Made by a program: the position numbers and the translations under genes
Source: Metabacillus dongyingensis
Lineage (GTDB): Bacteria > Bacillota > Bacilli > Bacillales > Bacillaceae
Reading direction: 5' to 3'
DNA: 64,000 bases
Assembly (NCBI RefSeq): GCF_019933155.2
Contig: NZ_CP082944.1
Location: forward strand, 3,908,001-3,972,000
The notes under the pieces: generated by a model
Database searches by the model: none
Told to the model about the DNA's origin: nothing
What the model saw: only the letters and a program-made list of their open reading frames with translations
In this document: in pieces, positions 1-7,521 of the stretch
How positions within the stretch are numbered: position 1 is the first letter of the stretch
Layout of the letters: every line of letters starts with the position of its first letter

Positions 1-12
1 AAAACGAAGCTG

Positions 13-50
13 AAAGCATGGAACAAGCAGATCCATGCTTTTGCTTTTTG
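13..50 (+). terminator. Intrinsic terminator of a gene left of the window
   Basis: AAGCATGG pairs with CCATGCTT (13-40) and is followed by a T-rich stretch on the plus strand. It would end transcription of a rightward gene that lies before the window and faces ccpA. The plus-strand T-tract decides the direction. Confidence 0.55.
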
Positions 51-134
51 GCAAGGCTAACATCTAATTTCATCCTTTTTTATTCTTAAAGAAAACAAAA
101 GAGCATCAGCTATAACAGCCGATACTCTTCTATT

Positions 135-1139
135 TTAAGCTCTGGTTGATTGTCTGATTTCAATTCGATGCGGAAGCTCAACAATATGATTTTCAACTTC
201 TTCTTTGTTCATCAGTTTAGTCAGAAGGCGCATCGCTACAGCACCGATATCATATGTCGGCTGAACAACTGTTGTTAATTGAGGTCGAACCATAGTTGCT
301 AATTTCGTATTATCAAACCCGATGATTTCAATATCATTCGGAATAACATAGCCATTATCCTGAGCTGCATGAACGACTCCTAATGCCATTTCATCCGTGC
401 CTGCAAAAATAGCTGTAGGCTTATCCGATAATTCGTTAATTTTTTCGAATGCTTCTAGACCTGAATCATAGGTGTAGTCACCTTCAGTAATTAAGTCTTC
501 ATCAACGGTAATTCCTGCTTCAGTCAGTGCACGGCGGTATCCGTTCATTTTCATCTCTTTATTGATTGGCTCTTCCATTGGACCAGTCACATAGCCAATG
601 CGTTTATGCCCTTTTTCAATCAGCATGGAAACAGCATCAAATGTTGCCTGCTCATAATTAATGTTAACAGATGGTGTAACCTCATTCACATCAATTGAAG
701 CAGCAAGCACAATCGGTACAGGAGAACGTTTAAATTCTTCTACATGCTCATCCGTAATATTCCCGCCCATGAAAACAATACCATCTACTTGTTTGCCAAG
801 CATTGTATTAAGCAAGTGTAATTCTTTATCACGGTTTTGATCAGAGTTGCTCAAAATAATGTTGTATTTGTACATTGTAGCAATATCTTCTATACCGCGT
901 GCAAGCTCAGCATAGAATGTGCTTGAAATATCAGGAATAATAACGCCTACTGTTGTCGTCTTTTTGCTTGCAAGTCCACGTGCAACAGCATTCGGGCGAT
1001 AGCCTAGACGATCAATTGCTTCCGATACTTTCTTGCGTGTGGTTGGTTTTACATTCGGATTGCCGTTTACAACCCGTGAAACAGTAGCCATTGAAACATT
1101 TGCTTCGCGGGCTACATCGTAAATTGTAATATTATTCAT
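135..1139 (-). CDS. ccpA: Catabolite control protein A (LacI/GalR regulator)
   Basis: This is the master carbon catabolite regulator. With Ser46-phosphorylated HPr as co-effector it binds cre sites and represses or activates hundreds of genes. The 334 residues match the family length. A LacI-type helix-turn-helix (residues 5-25, [19 protein letters not shown]) and hinge helix (about 48-60) precede a periplasmic-binding-protein-like core (61-334). The ATG is preceded by AGAAGGAG. The gene lies next to aroA as in B. subtilis, but a strong terminator after aroA (1385-1431) means ccpA needs its own promoter in the roughly 250 bp before it. A cre-like sequence at 1246-1260 suggests autoregulation. 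Identity is close to certain from the sequence and its neighbours. Confidence 0.96.
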   Translation of the reverse strand: MNNITIYDVAREANVSMATVSRVVNGNPNVKPTTRKKVSEAIDRLGYRPNAVARGLASKKTTTVGVIIPDISSTFYAELARGIEDIATMYKYNIILSNSDQNRDKELHLLNTMLGKQVDGIVFMGGNITDEHVEEFKRSPVPIVLAASIDVNEVTPSVNINYEQATFDAVSMLIEKGHKRIGYVTGPMEEPINKEMKMNGYRRALTEAGITVDEDLITEGDYTYDSGLEAFEKINELSDKPTAIFAGTDEMALGVVHAAQDNGYVIPNDIEIIGFDNTKLATMVRPQLTTVVQPTYDIGAVAMRLLTKLMNKEEVENHIVELPHRIEIRQSTRA

Positions 1140-1245
1140 TTTCTTACACTCCTTCTGGTTCCATATCTATGTATAGTTAGCATTTACAATTTTTAAAGTA
1201 AAATGTCACCATAATGACGATTTATGTACATAATGATACGATACT

Positions 1246-1260
1246 ATGAAAACGTAAGCA
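1246..1260 (+). promoter_or_regulatory. Putative cre (CcpA operator) upstream of ccpA
   Basis: ATGAAAACGTAAGCA matches the cre consensus WTGNAARCGNWWWCA at all but one position. It lies about 105 bp before the ccpA start codon, between the aroA terminator and ccpA. Autoregulation of ccpA is inferred; the near match is directly visible. Confidence 0.45.
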
Positions 1261-1378
1261 ATCTATTTACAGTGTTTTTATCTAAGAAGATCTATTTTGT
1301 TCAAGATTGAGCAAACTTATGATAAATTTCACTGTTTTTAATCTTAAAGAAAATACAGGAAAAGTGCAAGTCAATATA

Positions 1379-1437
1379 AAAAAGGGTGACCCTGGAGATA
1401 GAATGTTTCACACATTCTACTCTGAGTCACCTGATTT
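1379..1437 (-). terminator. aroA intrinsic terminator
   Basis: A two-part stem, GGTGAC with GTCACC (1385-1390/1426-1431) outside and TAGAATGT with ACATTCTA (1399-1406/1412-1419) inside, is followed on the minus strand by a T-run (1378-1383). It lies directly after aroA and separates it from ccpA. Confidence 0.8.
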
Positions 1438-1445
1438 TTGTTTTA

Positions 1446-2522
1446 TTATGCTTTTACTTTTGTTAACGGTCTAATTTCATTCATGAACTCTGCGAACTGA
1501 TCGAAATCCATTTGCTGAGCTGAATCAGACAGTGCGACTGCAGGGTCCGGATGAACCTCAGCCATTACCCCGTCTGCACCAATCGCAAGCGCTGCTTTAG
1601 CACAAGGAATAAGCAAATCGCGGCGGCCAGTTGAATGCGTAACATCAACCATTACCGGCAAATGTGTTTCTTGTTTTAGAATCGGCACAGCTGAAATATC
1701 AAGTGTATTTCGAGTAGCTGTTTCGTATGTGCGGATACCGCGTTCACAAAGAATGATTTGATCGTTTCCTTGTGAAATAATGTACTCAGCTGCATTTACA
1801 AACTCATCAAGTGTAGCAGCAAGACCGCGTTTTAATAAAACAGGCTTTTTAACTGCACCGGCAGCTTTCAATAATTCGAAGTTTTGCATGTTGCGCGCTC
1901 CGATTTGGATAACATCAATGTATTGAATAGCAGTTTCAATGTCAGCAGGATTGACAATTTCACTGATAACAGCCATATCATATTCATCTGCAACACGTTT
2001 TAATATTTTTAAGCCTTCAAGACCAAGACCCTGGAAGTCATAAGGGCTTGTGCGTGGCTTGAATGCTCCGCCGCGCAATAAGCGGATTCCCTGTTTTTTA
2101 GCCTCTTCTGCAACAGCAGCTACCTGTTCGTAGCTTTCAACTGCACAAGGCCCAACAATCAATACTTGGCTGCCGTCGCCAATTTTGACACCTTTAACAT
2201 CAACAATTGTATCTTCAGGCTTCTTTTTGCGTGATACAAGAAGCGCTTTGCGGTGATCGTCTTCCTGCAGCTCTAAGCTTGCTTTAAAGATTTCTTTAAA
2301 AATATGCTGCAATGTGGAATCTTCGAAAGGTCCATCATTGTTCTCTTTGATTTTATTAAGCATTCTTCGCTCACGGACGGGATCATATCGATTAACGCCC
2401 TGCGCTTCCTTGGCTTTACCTATATCCTGTACTAACTTTCCTCGCTCATTAATCAGCTGTAAAATCTGCAGATTAATCTCTTCTGCTCTCACTCGCAATG
2501 CTTCTAACTCGGCGTTACTCAT
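1446..2522 (-). CDS. aroA: Bifunctional chorismate mutase / DAHP synthase
   Basis: It catalyses the first step of the shikimate pathway (PEP plus erythrose-4-phosphate to DAHP). The N-terminal chorismate mutase domain provides feedback inhibition by chorismate and prephenate, as known for the Bacillus enzyme. Residues 1-85 form the AroQ-type mutase helices ([24 protein letters not shown]). Residues 105-355 form the KDO8P/DAHP synthase barrel ([33 protein letters not shown]). I place the start at the ATG at 2522 (358 aa, the family length), because the upstream in-frame ATG at 2531 overlaps the AAAGGA ribosome site. A promoter-like pair lies at 2688-2716, giving a leader of about 160 nt. Confidence 0.96.
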   Translation of the reverse strand: MSNAELEALRVRAEEINLQILQLINERGKLVQDIGKAKEAQGVNRYDPVRERRMLNKIKENNDGPFEDSTLQHIFKEIFKASLELQEDDHRKALLVSRKKKPEDTIVDVKGVKIGDGSQVLIVGPCAVESYEQVAAVAEEAKKQGIRLLRGGAFKPRTSPYDFQGLGLEGLKILKRVADEYDMAVISEIVNPADIETAIQYIDVIQIGARNMQNFELLKAAGAVKKPVLLKRGLAATLDEFVNAAEYIISQGNDQIILCERGIRTYETATRNTLDISAVPILKQETHLPVMVDVTHSTGRRDLLIPCAKAALAIGADGVMAEVHPDPAVALSDSAQQMDFDQFAEFMNEIRPLTKVKA

Positions 2523-2569
2523 CTCTCTCATCCTTTCGCGTTTTTTAAAATTGAAGAAAATCTTATGAA

Positions 2570-2586
2570 AAGCCGGAATCCGGCTT
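2570..2586 (-). other. Hairpin in the aroA leader
   Basis: A perfect stem AAGCCGG-AAT-CCGGCTT lies between the proposed aroA promoter and its start codon. On the minus strand it is followed by only a weak, interrupted T-stretch, so it may be a weak attenuator or just a stable 5' UTR structure. Confidence 0.4.
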
Positions 2587-2687
2587 GTACATGCATCCCT
2601 TCAAAACTATTGTTTTAGCGATGCAAAACTGCACCAGCTTTCTTAAAAAAAGAAAATATGATACATTTTCTTTAGTAATTAGTGATA

Positions 2688-2716
2688 ATTATATACAAAA
2701 TCTTTCGTGTTGTCAC
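2688..2716 (-). promoter_or_regulatory. Putative sigma-A promoter of aroA
   Basis: Reading leftward: -35 GTGACA (2711-2716), 17 bp spacer, -10 TATAAT (2688-2693). The -10 is perfect and the -35 has one mismatch. It points at aroA. Confidence 0.6.
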
Positions 2717-2735
2717 GCATTTTTCTTTAACATTT

Positions 2736-2766
2736 AAACGCTTTTAAGTGGTAAAGCGTTTTTTTG
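2736..2766 (+). terminator. Terminator-like hairpin before the FtsA-like gene
   Basis: AAACGCTTT (2736-2744) pairs perfectly with AAAGCGTTT (2753-2761) around an 8-nt loop, and a run of seven T follows. It lies 50 bp upstream of the FtsA-like start on the same strand. No rightward gene precedes it, since aroA points away. It may be a leader attenuator or a block against antisense transcription. Confidence 0.55.
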
Positions 2767-2818
2767 AGTGATTACAATGCTGATTTATCTTTATAGTTTA
2801 ATAAAAGAGGTGCTTATT

Positions 2819-4939
2819 TTGAGAAAAGAGACTTATACATTTGCACTGGATATTGGCACCCGATCAGTAGTTGGTTTATTATTATCCGAAAAAGACGGCA
2901 CCTATGAAGTCATTGACACTGTTATTCAGGAACATGGAGAACGCTCGATGCTTGATGGACAGATTCATGATGTCATCTCTGTTTCGAACGTAATTTCTTC
3001 TGTTAAGGAAAAGCTTGAAGAAAAGCATGGAACCCTTCGTGAAGTCTGCGTGGCTGCAGCAGGAAGAGCTCTAAAAACCATACGGGCAGAAGCTCAGATC
3101 GAAATAGAGGGCAAACCCATTATTCAGACAGAAACGGTTTTTCACCTCGAGCTGATGGCCGTTCAAGAAGCTCAGAAACAGCTTGCCCAAAAAGAAAAAG
3201 CCATGCAGGAGTATGATTGTGTCGGCTACTCTGTTATTCATTATAAACTCGATCATCAAGAGATTGGCAGTTTAGTAGATCAGCAGGGCAAGGTAGCCTC
3301 TGCTGAAATCATCGCGACTTTTTTGCCTAAAGTTGTTGTAGAGTCTCTCCTTGCCGCCTTAAATAGAGCAAACCTGGAAATGAAAGCATTGACTCTGGAG
3401 CCCATTGCGGCAATAAACGTTTTAATTCCTTCCTCAATGAGAAGATTAAATGTTGCTCTTGTAGATATAGGAGCAGGTACATCTGATATCGCGATAACAA
3501 ATAAAGGAACTGTTACGGCGTACGGAATGGTCCCAATGGCCGGAGATGAAATAACTGAAGCGATTTCTGACCAGTTTCTATTGGATTTTCACGATGCTGA
3601 ACGGGCAAAAAGAGAGCTGCATACATCTGAGAGCATCCTTGTTAAAGATATTTTAGGGTTTGAAAATGAAGTCTTAAAAGAAGAAGCTATTTCGCTGATT
3701 CACAGTGCCATTGACAGCCTCGCAAATGCGATTAAGGAAGAAATTTATTCTTTAAACCAGGAGTCTTCCCCAAAAGCAGTCATGCTGATTGGAGGAGGAA
3801 GCTTAACACCTAAGCTTCCTGAATTAATCGCTGAAAAACTGAATCTGCCATTAAACAGGGTGGCGATAAGAGGAATTGACGCCATCAAGCAGCTCAGGTT
3901 TGCAGAACATCTGAAAACAGGTCCAGAACTTGTTACCCCCATCGGAATCGCCATTTCTTCCAATCAAAATCCGATACAGTATGTCAGCGTCAAAGTAAAT
4001 GGACGCTCTGTCCGGCTGCTGCATATGAGAAAGCTGACGGTTTCAGACAGTCTGCTCTCATCAGGAATACAGCTGAATAAATACTACGGGAAGCCAGGAC
4101 TTGCATTTATTGCAGCATTAAACGGACAATCTATAACCATACCGGGCACCTATGGAGAAGCACCTTTGCTCTTTAAAAATGGAAAAGTATGTTCAGTTGA
4201 TGAGGAGATCAAAAATGGGGATGAAATCATAATTGAAAAAGGGAAAGACGGCCGTTCACTCAGTGTCGCCATTTCTGATTTGATTGATGTAGTTCCAGCA
4301 AAACAAGTTATTTTAAATGGGGAGCGGGTTCAAGTTGAGGCAAATCTTGCATTGAATGGAAAGCCTGCTTCTTTAACGGATCTGATAGCTGACAGGGATT
4401 CAGTCACTTATTCGTTTCCTGATCAGGTAAAAGAGATTTTGCCTGATGAATACTCCTTTGCACCATTTTTTCTTTCAGTGGACGGCAGCAGGATCAAGGT
4501 TGATGCATTCTCTGGAAAAATCCTGATCAATCACGTCCCTGCCCACCCTTCATCTCGATTTGAGGAATGGGATCAAATAACAGCTGTTAAAACAGAATCA
4601 CCTTCTCTAAGCCAAGTGCTGACCGAGCTTAAAATAAAAGCATATGAATCACTGACAGTTCTCTATAACCAGGAGCCGCTGACGATTAAGAAGATGATGG
4701 CTGAAGTTTATAGGGACGATATGCTTCTTTCACTAGAGGATAAAATTAATAATGGCGATTATTTAACCATTAAGAAGCAGCCAGCAGGCTCATTTATTTT
4801 TCAGGATGTTTTTACTGCTGTCGACGTGACTATTCCTTCAGAGGGAAGCAATAAATTCCTTCTGTTAAAAAATGAAAAAGAAACAGCTTTTCATGAAGAA
4901 TTGCTGCCTGGTGACCGGCTAAGTATTAAATGGTTCTGA
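2819..4939 (+). CDS. FtsA-like actin-fold ATPase with long beta-rich C-terminus
   Basis: The first half (residues 1-380) is an FtsA/PilM-type actin-fold ATPase. It has a phosphate-1 motif (LDIGTRSVVG, 10-19), a phosphate-2 motif (VDIGAGTSDIA, 215-225) and an adenosine motif (IGGGSLTPKLPE, about 324-335). The second half (383-706) has no counterpart in FtsA. It contains successive segments shaped like 'NG..h....G......L..GD.I.I' (for example NGDEIIIEKG, NGDYLTIKK, PGDRLSIKW), suggesting tandem beta-grasp-like modules. FtsA's C-terminal membrane helix is not evident. I chose the TTG at 2819 (706 aa) because AAAGAGGTG stands 6 bp before it; the upstream ATGs lack such a site. It sits between aroA and a methyltransferase, away from ftsZ, so this is not the canonical ftsA. 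Its role is unknown: divisome, envelope or signalling scaffolding are guesses. Confidence 0.85.
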   Translation: MRKETYTFALDIGTRSVVGLLLSEKDGTYEVIDTVIQEHGERSMLDGQIHDVISVSNVISSVKEKLEEKHGTLREVCVAAAGRALKTIRAEAQIEIEGKPIIQTETVFHLELMAVQEAQKQLAQKEKAMQEYDCVGYSVIHYKLDHQEIGSLVDQQGKVASAEIIATFLPKVVVESLLAALNRANLEMKALTLEPIAAINVLIPSSMRRLNVALVDIGAGTSDIAITNKGTVTAYGMVPMAGDEITEAISDQFLLDFHDAERAKRELHTSESILVKDILGFENEVLKEEAISLIHSAIDSLANAIKEEIYSLNQESSPKAVMLIGGGSLTPKLPELIAEKLNLPLNRVAIRGIDAIKQLRFAEHLKTGPELVTPIGIAISSNQNPIQYVSVKVNGRSVRLLHMRKLTVSDSLLSSGIQLNKYYGKPGLAFIAALNGQSITIPGTYGEAPLLFKNGKVCSVDEEIKNGDEIIIEKGKDGRSLSVAISDLIDVVPAKQVILNGERVQVEANLALNGKPASLTDLIADRDSVTYSFPDQVKEILPDEYSFAPFFLSVDGSRIKVDAFSGKILINHVPAHPSSRFEEWDQITAVKTESPSLSQVLTELKIKAYESLTVLYNQEPLTIKKMMAEVYRDDMLLSLEDKINNGDYLTIKKQPAGSFIFQDVFTAVDVTIPSEGSNKFLLLKNEKETAFHEELLPGDRLSIKWF

Positions 4940-5067
4940 GAAAAGCGGGACCGCTGTTTAGCGCAGGCAGATAAGGATCCGGCAAAAAAGGAGTTTTTGC
5001 CTTTACTGGCGGAGGCGTTCTGACCAAGGAAAGAGAAGGTGGACACCATGAAAAAGAGAAACCCGCT
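4940..5067 (+). repeat. Dispersed imperfect-palindrome repeat, copy A
   Basis: The ends pair (AGCGGG 4944-4949 with CCCGCT 5062-5067). An inner perfect hairpin GGCAAAAA-AGGAG-TTTTTGCC occupies 4981-5001. Phrases such as AAAAGCGG, GGCAGATAAG and GATCCGGC recur in the intergenic copies at 16.9, 18.2, 29.2, 39.6 and 62.9 kb. It starts right after the stop codon of the FtsA-like gene. Confidence 0.6.
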
Positions 5068-5112
5068 GTCCGCCCTGACAGGCACATTCATGCTGATCAA
5101 AAACTTCTGGAA

Positions 5113-5140
5113 AAAGCCTGCTGCAAATTTGGCGGGCTTT
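5113..5140 (-). terminator. Terminator between convergent genes
   Basis: AAAGCCTGC (5113-5121) pairs with GCGGGCTTT (5132-5140) with one mismatch. Read leftward it follows the methyltransferase gene and ends in a short T-run. Read rightward it could also stop the FtsA-like transcript. Confidence 0.55.
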
Positions 5141-5158
5141 TAGTATTTGTATTGCCTT

Positions 5159-5770
5159 TTATTTATAATCCAGCCGATAAATCAAAAATCGTTCAGACGG
5201 ATTCCGGTCATTAAACCCAGGCAGAACGACTTCTTTTTTCAATTCAAAAGCAGTCTGGTTTTCTAAGAAAAATAGATACTCATCTGAGCAATAGTATATG
5301 ATCAGTTCGATATCCCGCCTTTCCTTTTCAACCGACTGCAGTATATTGTTTATGACATTCATAAAAATTTCTATCGAAAAGGGGTTAAAGAAATAAAAAC
5401 GATTATCTGACGGATCGATTTTATACTCTTCCGCCAAGCAGCAATAAAACTGGATTTGCCCTTTCCTGCTCCTTGCTTTCTTCCAATAACGATCACGATT
5501 TTGGGTCGCTTCCTGATAGATTGCCTCGTTCATTTCGACCCCTTTGACTGTAGCATTGCTTAAATAATGTATATAGAAGTTAGATCTGCCTTTTCCGCAT
5601 CCAAAGTCAACTACATGATCACTGCTTTTCAGCTCATATTCACGAAATAACAACTCCAGTGCCGCATATGGTGTCGGTTCATAGCGGTGATAATGAAGTG
5701 ACTTGCCGAACCCTTTCTGGCTGCCTTCCGTCTTAATATTTAATAATTCATCAAAAGCTCGTTCATTCAT
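5159..5770 (-). CDS. Class I SAM-dependent methyltransferase of unknown substrate
   Basis: The 203-residue protein carries the Rossmann methyltransferase glycine-rich motif I (VVDFGCGKGRSNFY, about 58-71), followed by an acidic position ending strand 2 (VKGVEMNE) and a FYFFNPF segment in the motif IV region. This predicts SAM binding and methyl transfer in the cytoplasm, but nothing indicates the substrate. The ATG has GGAGA upstream. It converges with the FtsA-like gene. I do not recall either gene at this position in B. subtilis, so the pair looks like a lineage-specific insertion between aroA and ytxJ. A protein, small molecule or RNA methylase are all possible. Confidence 0.75.
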   Translation of the reverse strand: MNERAFDELLNIKTEGSQKGFGKSLHYHRYEPTPYAALELLFREYELKSSDHVVDFGCGKGRSNFYIHYLSNATVKGVEMNEAIYQEATQNRDRYWKKARSRKGQIQFYCCLAEEYKIDPSDNRFYFFNPFSIEIFMNVINNILQSVEKERRDIELIIYYCSDEYLFFLENQTAFELKKEVVLPGFNDRNPSERFLIYRLDYK

Positions 5771-5815
5771 TTACTTTCTCCTATTCATGTCCTGAACTCA
5801 CATTATAAATAACAT

Positions 5816-5849
5816 AAAAATGGAACAGAGCAGTAAAGTCTCTGTCCCA
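5816..5849 (-). terminator. ytxJ terminator
   Basis: TGGAACAGAG (5821-5830) pairs with CTCTGTCCCA (5840-5849) with one wobble. On the minus strand a T5 run follows, just after the ytxJ stop. Confidence 0.75.
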
Positions 5850-5858
5850 TCCTCCGCT

Positions 5859-6185
5859 TTATAAAACGTTTTTAGTTAATGTGTCCTTTGTAATTTTCCA
5901 ATGTGACTCGTTCCATGTGACCAGTTTGTCTTTGAAAAGAAGTGCCTGCGGTGATTCGTGCTTCACACCGTAAGTTTCTGCTATATAATTTGAAAGCGGT
6001 CTTGCTTCCTGGACATTCAGGTAATAGGCATTAACCGAGTCATGTTCCTTCGCAAAAGCTTCGAATTGCTCGTAGGCTGCCTGTGCTATTGGACATGTTA
6101 AGCTATTTTTGAAAAATAAAAAGGATTCTCCGCTATCAGCGATTTGCTGAAATTCTTCCACTGTATCAATCTTAGATTTCGGCAT
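5859..6185 (-). CDS. ytxJ: YtxJ, bacilliredoxin-like monothiol protein
   Basis: This 108-residue thioredoxin-fold protein has a single Cys in the TCPI motif (SLTCPIAQ, 28-35) where thioredoxins have CxxC. YtxJ (BrxC) is known as a bacillithiol-linked monothiol redox protein that removes bacillithiol from mixed disulfides; the role here is by homology. In B. subtilis it is the last gene of the ytxGHJ operon. Here a good terminator (6255-6283) lies between ytxH and ytxJ, so much of its transcription may be independent or by readthrough. AGGAGTG stands about 12 bp before the ATG, slightly long spacing. Confidence 0.88.
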   Translation of the reverse strand: MPKSKIDTVEEFQQIADSGESFLFFKNSLTCPIAQAAYEQFEAFAKEHDSVNAYYLNVQEARPLSNYIAETYGVKHESPQALLFKDKLVTWNESHWKITKDTLTKNVL

Positions 6186-6250
6186 CTTGTTTCATTCACT
6201 CCTAAATTCAGGTTGGTCCGTTCATTGTACATGATTTCATTTGAAAATAA

Positions 6251-6283
6251 AAACAATCGGCAAAGCGATTAACTTTGCCGATT
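6251..6283 (-). terminator. Terminator between ytxH and ytxJ
   Basis: AATCGGCAAAG (6255-6265) pairs perfectly with CTTTGCCGATT (6273-6283), followed leftward by GTTTTTATTTT. This intra-operon position predicts reduced ytxJ readthrough. Confidence 0.75.
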
Positions 6284-6290
6284 CATTGTA

Positions 6291-6809
6291 CTATTTTTTT
6301 TCTGATAATGCTTCTTTTGCATCTTCAATTTCTTTGTTTACTTGTTTTTTTAATTCTTCAGCATGCTGTGTAGATCCAGTAGATGGCTGAACTGTTTCAT
6401 TGACAGGGCTTTGAACTGAAGAGTTAAGCTTTTGATCATCAATTGGTGCTTCAGGCGCTAAGTTTAGCTTTACGTCTTCAGGATTGTTTTCAGATTGCTC
6501 TTGATCTTGATCTTTAGAGCTTTTCAAATCACGGACTTTGTTCATGATTTGAGAAGACTGATCTGAAACAACTTGCGTCAGATTAGCTGACTTTTCTTTT
6601 GCAAGTGCTGCTAATTCATTGCTTTTCTCTATAGCATCATTTGTGATTTTTCCTGTTCTTTCTTTAACAATGACTGCCTGCTCTCCAATATTATCACGAA
6701 GTTCTTTACCTGATTTAGGTGTAAGGAATAGTGCAGTAGTTGCCCCTACAATTCCTCCAACTAGTGTTCCGATAAGAAAATCTTTACTGTTGATTCCATC
6801 TTTACTCAT
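6291..6809 (-). CDS. ytxH: YtxH family general stress protein
   Basis: The protein has 172 residues. The N-terminus shows the YtxH hallmark, a glycine-rich hydrophobic segment (residues 11-30, FLIGTLVGGIVGATTALFLT) followed by PKSGKELR. A long charged, coiled-coil-like helical region comes next, then a low-complexity acidic/Gln tail. Topology suggests one membrane pass with a cytoplasmic or surface helical stalk. Its B. subtilis counterpart belongs to the sigma-B general stress regulon; the molecular role is unknown. GGGAGG precedes the ATG. It follows ytxG by about 50 bp and is probably co-transcribed with it. Confidence 0.88.
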   Translation of the reverse strand: MSKDGINSKDFLIGTLVGGIVGATTALFLTPKSGKELRDNIGEQAVIVKERTGKITNDAIEKSNELAALAKEKSANLTQVVSDQSSQIMNKVRDLKSSKDQDQEQSENNPEDVKLNLAPEAPIDDQKLNSSVQSPVNETVQPSTGSTQHAEELKKQVNKEIEDAKEALSEKK

Positions 6810-6860
6810 GATAAATTCCTCCCTATTGCGATTCTTATTTTATATTTTTTTAAAACGAAT

Positions 6861-7307
6861 TCATATACTTGGCTGTTTCTGCTGACGCTCTTGTTTCTGC
6901 TTTTTCAGCTTCCATTTTCCCCAAACGTCCATTGCAACATTGCTCCATTGAACAACCTGGTTGATTTTATCCTGGTTTTTCTCAAGATTTGTACTTACTG
7001 ATGCTGATACTTTCTGAACAGAATCATTGAAATTCTGAAGAGATGAACCTACACCCTGAACCGCGTAGACAACAGTGTTCAGCTTTTCTGACTTTTCCTG
7101 AATGTCCTCTGCCAAAGCATTTGTCTTATGTAGCAGCTGAGTCGTTTCAAGCGTTATTCCCTGGATTTGATTCTCAAGCCCTGCCAGTGTTCCGGCAACA
7201 TTGTTTAAGGTAGAGGATAGGGATTTTAACGTTTTAGACAAGAAAACGACCAGTACTGTGAATGCAATTGCAATTAGTGCAACAGCTAAATATAAAATAA
7301 TTTCCAA
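6861..7307 (-). CDS. ytxG: YtxG, DUF948 membrane-anchored stress protein
   Basis: An N-terminal membrane helix (about residues 5-24, [18 protein letters not shown]) is followed by a long predicted coiled coil and a basic C-terminus, typical of DUF948 proteins. In B. subtilis ytxG heads the sigma-B-dependent ytxGHJ operon; the biochemical role is unknown. I place the start at the TTG at 7307 (148 aa). GGAGGTG lies 8 bp ahead, whereas the upstream TTG at 7322 is part of that ribosome site. A sigma-B-like promoter lies at 7339-7364. Confidence 0.87.
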   Translation of the reverse strand: MEIILYLAVALIAIAFTVLVVFLSKTLKSLSSTLNNVAGTLAGLENQIQGITLETTQLLHKTNALAEDIQEKSEKLNTVVYAVQGVGSSLQNFNDSVQKVSASVSTNLEKNQDKINQVVQWSNVAMDVWGKWKLKKQKQERQQKQPSI

Positions 7308-7338
7308 CTTCAGCACCTCCAATAAGCGATATTACCTG

Positions 7339-7364
7339 TTTCCCGCAAGTATTTAATTATAAAC
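7339..7364 (-). promoter_or_regulatory. Putative sigma-B promoter of ytxGH(J)
   Basis: Reading leftward: GTTTAT (7359-7364), 14-bp spacer, GGGAAA (7339-7344), against the sigma-B consensus GTTTAA-N12-15-GGGTAT. The spacing fits and the distance to ytxG is about 30 bp. The -10 has two mismatches. Confidence 0.5.
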
Positions 7365-7521
7365 ATAAAGATTTTTCATAAAGCTAGTATTCTACAAAAA
7401 AATTTGGATTCCTTTCCTATTATGGCCGTGTTTTTAAATTTTCAATAAATATTTTAAATTTTTTTCTGACATCGGTTACAATATACTTGTATTACTTATT
7501 CGTTTACCGGGAGGAAAAAAA

